Counted from the first letter of the stretch, positions 1-12,350 are shown. The stretch: 64,000 nucleotides of DNA from Gordonibacter urolithinfaciens (GCF_900199375.1 NZ_LT900217.1:2480001-2544000); one strand, 5' to 3'. The notes: generated from the sequence alone by a model not told the origin. Translations and numbers: made by a program.

Positions 1-184
1 CGCGGTTCCAGGTGAGCTCCACCTGGAAGTCGGTCTCGTCGTTGCCGATGAACACGTTCTCCCACGACCCGTCCTCGGGCCCCATGCGCCGCTGCACCAC
101 GAGGCCCAGCGCGCGCTCGTAGAACGCGAGCGATGCGTTCAGGTCGAGGACGTGGATGCAACGGTGGATCATCTTCGCTTTCAT
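1..184 (-). CDS. VOC-family protein, glyoxalase I-like (partial, C-terminus outside window)
   Basis: Only the first 61 residues lie in the window. They begin MKAKMIHRCIHVLDLNASLA and continue through FYERALGLVVQRRMGPEDGS to a segment ending in VELTWNR. The H-x-L-D-L-x-x-S-x-x-FY-x-x-x-LG pattern is the first beta-alpha-beta-beta-beta module of vicinal oxygen chelate (VOC) enzymes, and the spacing resembles lactoylglutathione lyase. His7 or His11 could be the first metal ligand. The ATG is preceded on the minus strand by GAGGAAGGAGCC, a strong ribosome binding site, so the start is secure. The substrate cannot be settled, since many VOC proteins in anaerobes are only glyoxalase-like. The spacer to the next gene (185-409) shows nothing else I can name. 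Confidence 0.75.
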   Translation of the reverse strand, partial: MKAKMIHRCIHVLDLNASLAFYERALGLVVQRRMGPEDGSWENVFIGNDETDFQVELTWNR

Positions 185-409
185 GGCGGCTCCTTCCTCG
201 GTGCGCCGTCGGGCAACGGGCGCGGTGCGTCTCGGCGACGGCTCCGTTGCGCGTCGGTTTCGGTTCGGCGACGGCGCTTCCATCGGAAGTATAAAGCAAC
301 GAGCGAGGTCGTTCGCGGCCAGCATGCGTTTCCATGCCGTCTCCGAACGTCGGGCGAAGGGGAATTCCCGCCGCCGACGCGGGGCAGCTGAAGAGAAGGA
401 CGTGGCAGG

Positions 410-1150
410 ATGCAGGATGTGCAGGAGAACCCGGCGGCGGGCCCCACGGGGACGTGCCCGATGGGGCCCGTCGACGCGAGCGGGCTGGGGGAGCGGGAGG
501 AAGCTCCGGAAGCCCCCTACTTGAGCGCGCGGGACCTCGAGCTCGAGACCTACGCCGGCTTCGTCTACCGCAACGTGGACCTCGACGTGTTCAAGGGCCG
601 GGTCACGGCCGTGCGCGGGCGCAACGGCAGCGGCAAGTCGGCGCTTCTGCTCACGCTGGCGGGACGCATGAAGCCCACGGGCGGCACGCTCTCCGTCGGC
701 GGCCTCGAACTCCCGCGCGAGCGCGCCAAGGCCGAGCGGCACGTGGGCCTGGGCCTGTTCAAGGGCCTGAACGACCTGCCGGAGAACCTGAGCGCCCGCT
801 CCGCGGCCAAGGCCGAGTTCGACCTGCACGGCCTCTCCGCGCGCGACGGGGCCGTGGAGGAGCATCTGTGCTGGTGGGGCCTCGGCGACGTGGCGCGCGT
901 GCGGGTGCGCGACCTCACGGCCGAGAAGCTCGCGCGCCTCGGCATCGCGCTCGCCTTCGTGGGGGACCCGGACGCGGCGGTGGTGGACGACGTCGAGGAC
1001 CAGCTCACCCTGTCGCAGTCGCGCGGGCTCATGGAGCTGCTCGCGCGGGCGGCCCGCGAGCGCCATGCGGCCGTGGCGGTGGCGGTGGTGGAGCGCGACC
1101 TGGCCCGCATGGCCGATTCGTGCGCGTACCTGGCGAAGGAAGGGGAGTGA
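410..1150 (+). CDS. ABC-transporter-like ATP-binding protein, degenerate
   Basis: A 246-residue protein. After a roughly 35-residue low-complexity leader, LSARDLELETYAGFVYRNVD and a Walker A (GRNGSGKSA, about residue 74) give a typical ABC nucleotide-binding start. The rest departs from the family. Where LSGGQ is expected there is DLTAEKLARLG. The Walker B position reads AAVVDDVED, so the usual Asp-Glu is Asp-Asp. The switch His is not seen (VAVVERDL). ATP binding is therefore likely, but hydrolysis is doubtful. The stop is one base before the ATG of the YhgE/Pip protein, so the two are almost certainly co-translated and may work together as an envelope export or remodelling pair. AGAAGGA lies nine bases before the ATG. 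It might instead be a regulatory ATPase. Confidence 0.7.
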   Translation: MQDVQENPAAGPTGTCPMGPVDASGLGEREEAPEAPYLSARDLELETYAGFVYRNVDLDVFKGRVTAVRGRNGSGKSALLLTLAGRMKPTGGTLSVGGLELPRERAKAERHVGLGLFKGLNDLPENLSARSAAKAEFDLHGLSARDGAVEEHLCWWGLGDVARVRVRDLTAEKLARLGIALAFVGDPDAAVVDDVEDQLTLSQSRGLMELLARAARERHAAVAVAVVERDLARMADSCAYLAKEGE

Positions 1151-1151
1151 C

Positions 1152-3641
1152 ATGGCGTTCGAAGGCGTGCGCTTCGCGAGCCTGGAATGGCGAAACCTCG
1201 CGGCCTCGAAGGTGATGTGGGTGGTGATCGCGGCCATCGCGGTGATCCCGCTCCTCTACGGCGGGCTGTACCTGGCCGCGTTCCAGGACCCCTACGGACG
1301 CCTGTCCTCGCTGCCCGTGGCGGTGGCGAACGAGGACGCGGGGGCCGTGATCGCGGCCGAGCAGCGCAACCTCGGCGACGAGGTGGTCGACGAGCTCAAG
1401 CGCACCGACAACGGCCTGGGCTGGCACTTCGTGTCAGCCGACGAGGCCCGGGCGGGCCTTGCGGACGGCACCTACTTCATGGCGTGCATCATCCCCTCGG
1501 ACTTCTCCGCCTCCGTGGCCTCGGTGGACGGCGACGCGCCGCGCCGGGCCCAGCTGAAGGTGGAGTACAACGAGAGCGAGAACATGCTGGCGTCCCAGAT
1601 AGGCCAGACGGTGTGGCGGCAGGTGCGCACGCGCGTGAGCGACATGGTGGCCGAGCAGTACTGGACGACGGTGCTCGGCCGCGTGGCCGATTCGGGCAGG
1701 CAGATCGGCGCTGCCGCGGCGGGAGCGCGCGACCTGGAGGGCGGCCTGTCCGCCGCGCAGGACGGCACCCGCTCGATCGCGACGAACCTGGGCACGCTCA
1801 AGAACGGTGCCGTCGAGCTCGACGCGGGGCTCGGTACCCTGGCAGGCGGCGCGGTCGCGCTCGACGCGGGGCTCGGCACGTTGGTGGGAGGCACAGGCGC
1901 GCTCGAGGCAGGGGCGGGCTCGCTCGCGTCGGGCGCGAGCCGGGTGTCGGACGGCGCGTCGGAGCTGCGGGACGAGGGAGGCGCGCCGCTGGCCGCCGGC
2001 GCGCGCGAGCTGGCGGACGAGACGGCCGGGCTGCCGGCCCAGGCGGCGCGGTTGGACGACGGCGTGCAGGCCGTCGTGGGCAGCGTGGGCGAGCTGTCCG
2101 CGGCGCTCGGGACGGACAGCGAACCGCAGACGCTCGTCGGCGGGTCGGCCGCCCTCGCCTCCGGGCTCGAGGAGCTGGCGGATCCGCAGACGGGCGCCCC
2201 TGCCTTGGCCCAGGGCGTGGAGGAGCTCTCCGGTGCGCTCGGCACGCTGCAGGACGGTGCGTCAGCGGCGAGCGCGGCGCTCGCGGGCGTGGACACGGAG
2301 GCCGTGCTGGCAAGCGACATGACGCCGGAGCAGAAGGAGGCCCTGCTCACGTCCCTCGGCACGGCGCGGGCCTACCTCGACGGGGCCGAGGGGCGCGCGG
2401 GCGTGGTCGACGGGCTCGCGCAGGCGAAGGGGGAGGTGGACGGCGCGCTTCTGCCCGGTGCGCTCAAGGCCGCCGACGCCGCATCGGAGCTTTCGGCGGG
2501 CGCGCGCACCTTGCACGAGGGGCTGGTGCGGACGCGCGACGAGCTGGCGTCGCAAGCTTCTGACCTGCAGGCGCTCTCCGCGGGTGCGGCGGCCCTCGCC
2601 CAGGCGGCCCCCTCGCTCGTCGGCGGCATCGACCGCTTGAGCGCCGGCGCGCAGGATGTGAGCGCCAACCTGTCCGTTCTCGCCGCCGGGGTCGCCGACG
2701 CCGCGTCCGGCGCTGCGCGGCTCGACGCCGGCGCGGCCGAGGTCGCCTCGGGCGCGCGGTCGGCCAAGGACGGCGCAGGCGAGCTCGCCCAGGGCGCGCA
2801 GTCTGCGCAAGGCGGCGCGGGGCAGCTCGCCACTGGCGCGGGACAGCTGCGTGAGGGAACGGACCGCCTGGTCACGGGCCTGCACGAGGCAACGGAGGGC
2901 GAAGGCGAGCTGGCCTCCAAACTGGCTGCGGGCGCCGAGGAGGCCGCCGATCAGACTCGAAACATCCCCGCGAAGGCCGAGGCCATGAGCGATCCGGTGG
3001 AGCTCGGCAACGACTACTACACCTCGGTGAGGAACTACGGCACCGGCTTCGCCCCGTACTTCATGGCGCTGGGGCTCTGGGTGGGCAGCCTCGTGTCGGG
3101 CTTCGTGTTCAAGCCGCTCAACGGGCGCCTCCTGCTGGCGGGCGCGAACCCCGTCACGGCGGCGTTCGCGAACTACCTGCCCATGGCGGCGTTCGCCCTC
3201 GTGCAGGCGGCGCTGCTCATGGCGGTCATCCAGTTCGGGCTGCAGCTGCAGATAGGCAACGTGCCCGCCTTCTGGGGCATGGGCTTTCTCACCGCGCTCG
3301 TGTTCGCGGCCCTCATGCAGCTGCTGCTGGCGGCGTTCGGCTTCCCGGGGCGGTTCCTCGCCATCATCCTGCTCATGCTGCAGCTCACCACGAGCGCCGG
3401 CACCTTCCCCATCCAGACGACGCCCGCGTTCTTCCAGGCGGTGAACCCGTACCTGCCCATGACCTACGTGGTGGAGGCGCTGCGTCAGATCATGACCGGG
3501 CTCGACTACGGCGTGGTGGGTTTCGACTGCCTCGTGCTCGCAGGGTTCGGCGCGGCCGCCTTCGCGCTCACGAGCATCGTGGCCTGGCGCAAGCGCACCG
3601 TGCGCATGCAGGACCTCCACCCCGTGCTGAAGCTGGGGTGA
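1152..3641 (+). CDS. YhgE/Pip-family membrane protein
   Basis: An 829-residue protein starting MAFEGVRFASLEWRNLAASK, behind AAGGGGAGTGAC. An in-frame extension further upstream lies inside the previous gene and has no reason to be used. One membrane segment (about residues 18-40) is followed by a very long extracytoplasmic region, and five or so membrane segments fill the last 200 residues (from YFMALGLWVGSLVSGFVF). The central region (roughly residues 190-610) is made of degenerate short repeats of the form D-x-G-L-x-x-L-x-x-G-A, typical of the YhgE/Pip family (phage infection protein, EsaA-like), probably forming an elongated helical stalk. The family is ABC-2-related and some members serve in type VII secretion. 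No WXG100 protein is visible nearby, so the role stays open. It is the partner of the degenerate ATPase upstream. Confidence 0.85.
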   Translation: MAFEGVRFASLEWRNLAASKVMWVVIAAIAVIPLLYGGLYLAAFQDPYGRLSSLPVAVANEDAGAVIAAEQRNLGDEVVDELKRTDNGLGWHFVSADEARAGLADGTYFMACIIPSDFSASVASVDGDAPRRAQLKVEYNESENMLASQIGQTVWRQVRTRVSDMVAEQYWTTVLGRVADSGRQIGAAAAGARDLEGGLSAAQDGTRSIATNLGTLKNGAVELDAGLGTLAGGAVALDAGLGTLVGGTGALEAGAGSLASGASRVSDGASELRDEGGAPLAAGARELADETAGLPAQAARLDDGVQAVVGSVGELSAALGTDSEPQTLVGGSAALASGLEELADPQTGAPALAQGVEELSGALGTLQDGASAASAALAGVDTEAVLASDMTPEQKEALLTSLGTARAYLDGAEGRAGVVDGLAQAKGEVDGALLPGALKAADAASELSAGARTLHEGLVRTRDELASQASDLQALSAGAAALAQAAPSLVGGIDRLSAGAQDVSANLSVLAAGVADAASGAARLDAGAAEVASGARSAKDGAGELAQGAQSAQGGAGQLATGAGQLREGTDRLVTGLHEATEGEGELASKLAAGAEEAADQTRNIPAKAEAMSDPVELGNDYYTSVRNYGTGFAPYFMALGLWVGSLVSGFVFKPLNGRLLLAGANPVTAAFANYLPMAAFALVQAALLMAVIQFGLQLQIGNVPAFWGMGFLTALVFAALMQLLLAAFGFPGRFLAIILLMLQLTTSAGTFPIQTTPAFFQAVNPYLPMTYVVEALRQIMTGLDYGVVGFDCLVLAGFGAAAFALTSIVAWRKRTVRMQDLHPVLKLG

Positions 3642-3650
3642 GGGGGGGGG
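3642..3650 (+). repeat. Poly-G tract (G9)
   Basis: Nine consecutive G residues start directly after the TGA stop of the YhgE/Pip gene. The tract lies outside coding sequence, so slippage would change only the 3' untranslated region. It is noted because two other long G/C homopolymers occur in this window. Confidence 0.9.
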
Positions 3651-3788
3651 CGGTCCTGCGCTGCCGGGCCTCCCTGAAAACATGCGTTTATTGAGCGGAT
3701 TCGGCTCCAGCCGGCCGTGAAAAAGAAGGGCGGGCTGCTCTTACCTTAGAATAGCGCTCGGAAAAGCGACGCGCGTGAGGAGCAGATT

Positions 3789-5618
<1,830 letters not shown>

Positions 5619-5637
5619 CTTTTCGACCTGCGGGTCC

Positions 5638-5724
5638 GCGGAAGGGGCCGGCGACGCCCAGTCGCCCGGGCAGTCCTCGCTTCGCTGCGGAACTCGCTTG
5701 GCGGACGTCGCCGGCCCCTTCCGC
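5638..5724 (+). repeat. Long hairpin with conserved loop, copy A
   Basis: Arms at 5638-5656 and 5706-5724 are perfect 19-bp reverse complements. The loop contains a 38-base core (GTCGCCCGG, GCAGTCCTCGCTTCGC, TGCGGAACTCGCTTGG) that recurs with two differences in copy B (14292-14378), although the stem sequences of the two copies differ. There is no T tract, so it is not a classic terminator. It lies between glmS and acpS. Confidence 0.75.
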
Positions 5725-5795
5725 TCCAAGCGGGGCGGGGCTTCGACTGAAGGGTCGCCGGGTTGCGGCATGGAGGGAAGAGAGAGGAATTACCT

Positions 5796-6356
5796 GTGAG
5801 CGATACTGAGTTGGACGAGGCGTTCCCCGCGGCCGAGGGGCAGGTGGGGCTGGGCGTGGACATCGTGGAGATCGCGCGGGTGAGGCGCATCCTCGAGCGC
5901 ACGCCGAGCTTCCGCGAGCGCGTGTTCTCGGAGGAGGAGCGCGCCTACTGCGACGCGACGGCGAACCCGGAGGTGCACTACGCCACGCGCTTCGCGGCGA
6001 AGGAGGCGGTGGTGAAGGCGCTCGGCACCGGCTTTACGCGCGGCATCGGCGTGCGCGACATCGAGGTGCGCCGCAACGCCAAGGGGCGGCCCTCCGTGGT
6101 GCTGTCGGGACGGGCGAAGGAGGTCGCGGCCGAGCAGGGCGTGCGGGAGCTTCCGCTGTCGCTTTCGTTCACGCACACCGACGCCGTGGCCTGCGCCATG
6201 GCCATCACCGAGGACTCGCTGCGCGCCGCCGAGAAGCGCGTGGACCCCATGGAGGAGCTCTCGCGCCAGTTCAAGGAGGCCCGCAGCCTGCTCGACGAGA
6301 TGGACGCCCCGCCGGCCGCGCCGGCGGGCGCGGCCTCTGGCACGCCTGGCCGGTAG
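5796..6356 (+). CDS. acpS: Holo-[acyl-carrier-protein] synthase
   Basis: A 186-residue protein that transfers 4'-phosphopantetheine from CoA to the serine of acyl carrier protein. The motifs are GLGVDIVEIARVRRIL (metal-binding Asp), FSEEERAYC, YATRFAAKEAVVKALGTG (catalytic Glu) and LPLSLSFTHTDAVACAMAI. The GTG at 5796 is chosen because AGAGAGG precedes it at normal spacing; an ATG 33 bases upstream has no ribosome binding site. The family is normally about 120-130 residues. Here an extra tail of about 55 residues (DSLRAAEKRVDPMEELSRQF onward, then Ala/Pro/Gly-rich) follows, possibly partly helical. The neighbours are glmS and an L,D-transpeptidase, a cell-envelope setting. Confidence 0.93.
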   Translation: MSDTELDEAFPAAEGQVGLGVDIVEIARVRRILERTPSFRERVFSEEERAYCDATANPEVHYATRFAAKEAVVKALGTGFTRGIGVRDIEVRRNAKGRPSVVLSGRAKEVAAEQGVRELPLSLSFTHTDAVACAMAITEDSLRAAEKRVDPMEELSRQFKEARSLLDEMDAPPAAPAGAASGTPGR

Positions 6357-6459
6357 GACGTCGCCGCAGAGGACTGTCGGCGGGGGCGCGGCGGCAAGGC
6401 GGGCGACTGCCGAACGGTGCACCGGGGCATCCGCTTTCCCCTTTTACCGTGGGGATGCA

Positions 6460-6488
6460 TTGAACTTGTGCGGCGAACCCATTATGTT
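6460..6488 (+). promoter_or_regulatory. Candidate sigma-70-type promoter of the L,D-transpeptidase gene
   Basis: TTGAAC (6460-6465), a 17-base spacer and TATGTT (6483-6488), four of six matches in each box. The ATG of the downstream gene is about 45 bases further on. Confidence 0.45.
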
Positions 6489-6533
6489 GGATCAAGGCAC
6501 GAGAGAGCGGCGGAGAGGCGAAGAGGTGAGCGC

Positions 6534-8066
6534 ATGGCGCCAGGAAACGGTTCGCAAGGCAGGCACGCAGGCAACGACGTGAAGGGCGAGGAGCCGTCGC
6601 GCGGTTTCCGTCCCGCGTCCGTCCCGCGTTCCGGCTCCGCTCCGCGGCGGCCGAAGCCCGGCCGCAAGGAGGGCATCATCGCCGCTTGCGCCGTGGCGGC
6701 CGTGCTGGTCGTCGTTTATCTGGCAGGCGCGTTCACGTTCATGGACCGCTTCATGCCCCGCACCACCGTCATGGGCGAGGACGTGTCGTTCAAGACGTCC
6801 GCCGAGGTGCAGGACCTGCTGGCCGACATCGCGAAGAGCTACGCGCTCGACGTGTCGGGGCAGGGGTTCTCGCTCAAGCTCACGTCCGCGGACATGGGCA
6901 CCGGCATCAACGTCCAAAACGTGACGGACGCCATGCACGCCGACGCGAACCCTTGGGCCTGGCCGGTGGAGGTGTTCGGCTCGCGCGACGAGACCGACAA
7001 GCTGGCCACCTCGAACGGAAAGCTGGAGCAGGCCGTGCGCACCGCCGTCGACGCGTTCAACGAGGGAGCCGTCCCGCCGCGCAACGCCGGGCTCGACTAC
7101 GACGCGGGCAGCTCGTCGTTCGTGGTGCGCACCGAGACGGCGGGCACGGCGCTCGATGCCGACCAGGTGCTCGAGGCCGTGAGCGCGGCCGTCGCCACTC
7201 TCGCGCCTTCTGCGACGCTCGGCGAGGACGCGCTGCAAAAGCCCACGCTCTTCGCCGACGACACGCGCTTGGCGAAAGCCGCCGACGACGCGAACGCCCT
7301 GCTCAAGGCCGACTTCAACCTGAAGCTTGCCGATACGGTCGTCGCGCGCGTGAACGCCGACCAGATAGCGGACTGGATGCGTCTGGGCGACGACGTGACC
7401 GTGGGAGTGGACGAGAGCCTGGTGGCGGTCTGGGTGCAGGACATCGCCTCGGCGTGCAACACCTACCAGGCGCGGCGCACATTCACGCGCGCCGACGGCA
7501 AGGAGGTCACCGTGTCGGGCGGCGTGTACGGCTGGATCGTCGACAAGGACCAGCTCAAGAAAACCGTGATGGACGGCGTGCGGTCCGCCCAGGCGGGCGA
7601 TGTGGCCATCCCCTGCGAGCAGGAGGCCGGCGCCTACGACGGCCTGCACGGGCGCGACTGGGGCAAGCGCTACCTTGACATCGACCTGGCCGAGCAGCAT
7701 GCGCGCTTCTACGGCGACGACGGCAGCTTGGCGTGGGAGTCCGATATCGTGTCGGGCACGCCCGACGGCGAGCACGACACGCCAGAGGGCGTATACGTCA
7801 TCAACGGCAAGGAAAGCCCTTCGAAGCTCATCGGCCAGATGGAGCCCGAGACGGGCAAGCCGGAATACCAGACGGAAGTGAAGGCGTGGATGCCGTTCGT
7901 GGAGAACTACATCGGCCTGCACGACGCCGACTGGCAGCCTGCATTCGGCGGCTCGCGGTACGCCTCCGGCAGCGGCAGCCACGGCTGCGTGAACCTGCCG
8001 GTGGAGAAGGCTACCGCGCTGTACGATCTCATCGCCACGGGCGACGTGGTGGTCTGCCACTGGTAG
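6534..8066 (+). CDS. L,D-transpeptidase (YkuD domain) with peptidoglycan-binding region
   Basis: A 510-residue membrane-anchored enzyme predicted to make 3-3 crosslinks or attach proteins to peptidoglycan outside the cell. The order is a charged cytoplasmic head, one membrane segment (IIAACAVAAVLVVVYLAGAF, about residues 45-64), a long extracytoplasmic region like the PG_binding_4 modules found before YkuD domains, and a C-terminal YkuD domain. The catalytic motif reads SGSHGCVNLP, with the nucleophilic Cys at about residue 485, and the upstream HDTPEGVYVINGKE and NYIGLHDADW segments fit the fold. The ATG at 6534 has AGAGGTGA just upstream; a further upstream in-frame ATG would overlap the predicted promoter. 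The gene is convergent with the next one. Confidence 0.92.
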   Translation: MAPGNGSQGRHAGNDVKGEEPSRGFRPASVPRSGSAPRRPKPGRKEGIIAACAVAAVLVVVYLAGAFTFMDRFMPRTTVMGEDVSFKTSAEVQDLLADIAKSYALDVSGQGFSLKLTSADMGTGINVQNVTDAMHADANPWAWPVEVFGSRDETDKLATSNGKLEQAVRTAVDAFNEGAVPPRNAGLDYDAGSSSFVVRTETAGTALDADQVLEAVSAAVATLAPSATLGEDALQKPTLFADDTRLAKAADDANALLKADFNLKLADTVVARVNADQIADWMRLGDDVTVGVDESLVAVWVQDIASACNTYQARRTFTRADGKEVTVSGGVYGWIVDKDQLKKTVMDGVRSAQAGDVAIPCEQEAGAYDGLHGRDWGKRYLDIDLAEQHARFYGDDGSLAWESDIVSGTPDGEHDTPEGVYVINGKESPSKLIGQMEPETGKPEYQTEVKAWMPFVENYIGLHDADWQPAFGGSRYASGSGSHGCVNLPVEKATALYDLIATGDVVVCHW

Positions 8067-8118
8067 GCCGCTCGGCCACGGAGAGCACACGTTCCGCCGT
8101 TTGAACCCGCCGCGTGCC

Positions 8119-8991
8119 CTACGCGCCCACGAGCTCCGCGAAGGCGGCGGGCAGGCACTCCACGACGTCCTCCGCGCACACGGCGATGGCCGACCAGCGG
8201 GCGGCCGCGGCGAGCCCTGCCCGCGCGTGCAGCTCGGCTCCCAGCACGGACGCCTCGAGCGCGTCCATCCCCTGGGCCAGCAGCGCCGCCACCATGCCCG
8301 CCAGCACGTCGCCCGTGCCCGCCTTCGCGAGCGCCGGCGTGCCGTGCGCCATGCGCACGGTCTGCTCGCCGTCGGATATGAAGGTGACCGGCCCCTTCAC
8401 CACCGCCACCACGCCGTAGGCGAGCGAGAGCGACCGTGCCAGCGCGCAGGGGTCGCCCGTAGGCAGGTCGAACGCGCGTGCGAGCCGTGCCGCCTCGCCG
8501 GCATGGGGCGTGACCACGGTGGCGTGGCCGTTCAGGAAGCGCCGCTTCAGCAGGCGGCGCCCCTTCTCCGAGACAAGGGCGCCCAGGCCGCTGCCGTCCA
8601 CCAGCACGGGCGCCTCGGCGTGCTTCAACACGAAGTGCACGAGCTTGGAGGACGCGCCGTCGTCCGCGTCGAACCCGCAACCTACGAGGTAGGCGTGCGG
8701 CTTGCCCGGCAGCGAGGGGGAGAGCTTCGGCGGGAGGGCCGAGCGCGGGCCCACCACGAGGGAGGGGCGGAAGCCCTGCACGAGCGGAACGGCTGCCGGA
8801 TGGGTGAACACCTGCGTGTAGCCGGCGCCCATGCGCTGGCTCGCGTAGGCTGCCAAGCATGCCGCGCCGGGGTAGCGCTCGCTGCCCACGACAGCGGTGA
8901 GCGTGCCCCGCGTGTACTTGTTCGCGTCGTCGGCCGGCAGGGGCACAAGGGCCACCAGCTCGTCGTTGCCGTATTCCCGAACGTCCTGCAT
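8119..8991 (-). CDS. nnrD: ADP/ATP-dependent (S)-NAD(P)H-hydrate dehydratase
   Basis: A 290-residue ribokinase-like protein that repairs hydrated NAD(P)H using a nucleoside phosphate. Diagnostic motifs are KYTRGTLTAVVGSERYPGAACLAA near the N-terminus, VVTPHAGEAARLA, VVAVVKGPVTFISDGE and the anion-hole/catalytic GTPALAKAGTGDVLAGMVAALLAQG. In many bacteria this domain is fused behind an NnrE epimerase domain. Here only the dehydratase is present and no epimerase is seen in the window. It converges on the L,D-transpeptidase gene and diverges from the HdeD-like gene. Confidence 0.9.
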   Translation of the reverse strand: MQDVREYGNDELVALVPLPADDANKYTRGTLTAVVGSERYPGAACLAAYASQRMGAGYTQVFTHPAAVPLVQGFRPSLVVGPRSALPPKLSPSLPGKPHAYLVGCGFDADDGASSKLVHFVLKHAEAPVLVDGSGLGALVSEKGRRLLKRRFLNGHATVVTPHAGEAARLARAFDLPTGDPCALARSLSLAYGVVAVVKGPVTFISDGEQTVRMAHGTPALAKAGTGDVLAGMVAALLAQGMDALEASVLGAELHARAGLAAAARWSAIAVCAEDVVECLPAAFAELVGA

Positions 8992-9129
8992 AGGCGACCA
9001 CCTTGTCCGTCGAAGGGTTCCCTCTTCCCATTCTACCGCGTATCGACGAAAGGCGCGAACGCTCGGTAGACCGTTGCCGTGCGAATTCGGACCGTTACGG
9101 TGCGGAAACGGTTGACCACCCCGCTCAGC

Positions 9130-9168
9130 TTGTTTTTCTCATTCGCTACAATCATATGATGAGAAAAA
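9130..9168 (+). promoter_or_regulatory. Promoter/operator candidate of the HdeD-like gene
   Basis: TTTTTCTCAT (9133-9142) and ATGAGAAAAA (9159-9168) form a perfect 10-bp inverted repeat around 16 bases that contain TACAAT (9147-9152). TATGAT (9155-9160) overlaps the right arm, with TTGTTT (9130-9135) 19 bases upstream. This looks more like an operator overlapping a promoter than a terminator, because no gene ends here. Confidence 0.45.
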
Positions 9169-9204
9169 AGGCGCATCAGCGCCGAACGATTCGAAGGAGG
9201 CATC

Positions 9205-9732
9205 GTGGATACGACGAGGAAGCATGACTGGGGTTTGATCGTTGCGGGCATTCTGCTGGTGCTGTGCGCCTTCTTCTTCGTGGTGGCGCCGGGGCTCACC
9301 CTTGTCACCATCACGGCCATCGCGGGCGCGGCGTTCCTCGTGTCCGGCATATTCGACATCATCAACTACGTGCGCTTCCACAAGGTCATGAACCTGTCGG
9401 GGTGGGCCATCGCCTACGCCGTGCTCGACATCGTCATCGGCCTCATGTTCTTGATCCATCCGCTGGCGTTCGCGGGCGTCATCCCGTGGGTGATCGGGGC
9501 GTTCTTCATCATCTTCGGCGCGTTCGAGGTCGTCGGCTCCTTTCGCATTCGCAAGACGGGCGTGCCTATGTGGGGTTGGATGCTGTTCTCGGGCATCGTG
9601 AGCGTGCTCTGCGGCATCACGTTCTTCGTGGCGCCAGCGTCGTTCAGCATATTCCTCTCGGTGTTCATACTCATGCGCGGCGTGTCGCTCGTATTCTACG
9701 GCTGGAACGCGAACAAGGGCATGCTGGCGTAG
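9205..9732 (+). CDS. HdeD/DUF308-family membrane protein
   Basis: A 175-residue, very hydrophobic protein with about six membrane segments, starting WGLIVAGILLVLCAFFFVVA and alternating short loops through to the C-terminal LVFYGWNANKGMLA. Glycines and aromatic residues at segment ends, and the repeated G-x-x-x-L-x-G/S-I-F-x-I pattern, match the DUF308 family that includes the acid-resistance protein HdeD. Its function in Gram-positives is unknown. The GTG start has AAGGAGG four bases upstream. A 10-bp inverted repeat sits over the presumed promoter. It is followed at 9804 by the ligA promoter. Confidence 0.85.
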   Translation: MDTTRKHDWGLIVAGILLVLCAFFFVVAPGLTLVTITAIAGAAFLVSGIFDIINYVRFHKVMNLSGWAIAYAVLDIVIGLMFLIHPLAFAGVIPWVIGAFFIIFGAFEVVGSFRIRKTGVPMWGWMLFSGIVSVLCGITFFVAPASFSIFLSVFILMRGVSLVFYGWNANKGMLA

Positions 9733-9803
9733 CCGGCGGCCGGGCCTTGCCGCAACCTCTGATGAAACCATGGGGCGGGTGCGCTGCCCGCTGCGACTCG
9801 TGG

Positions 9804-12014
<2,211 letters not shown>

Positions 12015-12047
12015 GGCGGCCGCCTGCGGGCGCGCGCGACGCGGGCG

Positions 12048-12190
12048 GCGATGCGGGCGTGCGGTCGCGATGCGGGCGGAGAGGCGCACGGGCGGTGGCG
12101 ATGCGGGCGGGCGCGATATGTGCGCTCGCGATGCGGGTGGTCGCGATTCAGGCGGAGATGCGTGCGGTTGGTCGCGATTCGGGCGGTCGC
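12048..12190 (+). repeat. Degenerate ~15-bp periodic repeat array
   Basis: GCGATGCGGGCGG-like units begin at 12048, 12067, 12098, 12128, 12143 and 12174, spaced 19, 31, 30, 15 and 31 bases, mostly multiples of about 15. The last two units read GCGATTC instead of GCGATGC. Short reading frames across it are low-complexity and I do not consider them genes. Confidence 0.6.
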
Positions 12191-12191
12191 T

Positions 12192-12350
12192 GCTACAAAA
12201 ACGCCCTTTTCGGCGGGCAAGCGCGGCGCTGGCGGCTTCGAAGCGGGTTTGGGCGCAAGGGTATCACGCCTGACCGGGGTTTTTCCGAGGGCTGTTTTTC
12301 GCTCGGGCTGAAACGCGTTTCGTACCCGCCGAAATCGGCGATTCTGTAGC
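12192..12350 (+). mobile_element. 159-bp element with imperfect terminal inverted repeats (MITE-like)
   Basis: The left end (GCTACAAAAACGCCCTTTTC, then GGCGGGCA) pairs with the right end (TACCCGCCGAAATCGGCGAT, then TCTGTAGC) at about 23 of 28 positions. The trinucleotide GCT flanks both sides (12189-12191 and 12351-12353), which could be a target duplication. No transposase is encoded. The interior has a second small palindrome (AAACGCGTTT). A structured intergenic repeat is the alternative reading. The remaining sequence to about 12500 shows nothing I recognise. Confidence 0.45.

Noticed and set aside
3642-3788. glmS ribozyme in the glmS leader
   Set aside because: I could not identify the conserved core or pairing pattern; only a -10-like box is visible.
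12051-12349. Short open frames in the repeat region between ligA and the nickel-type operon
   Set aside because: They read repeats and the inverted-repeat element, with no ribosome binding site or recognisable domain.
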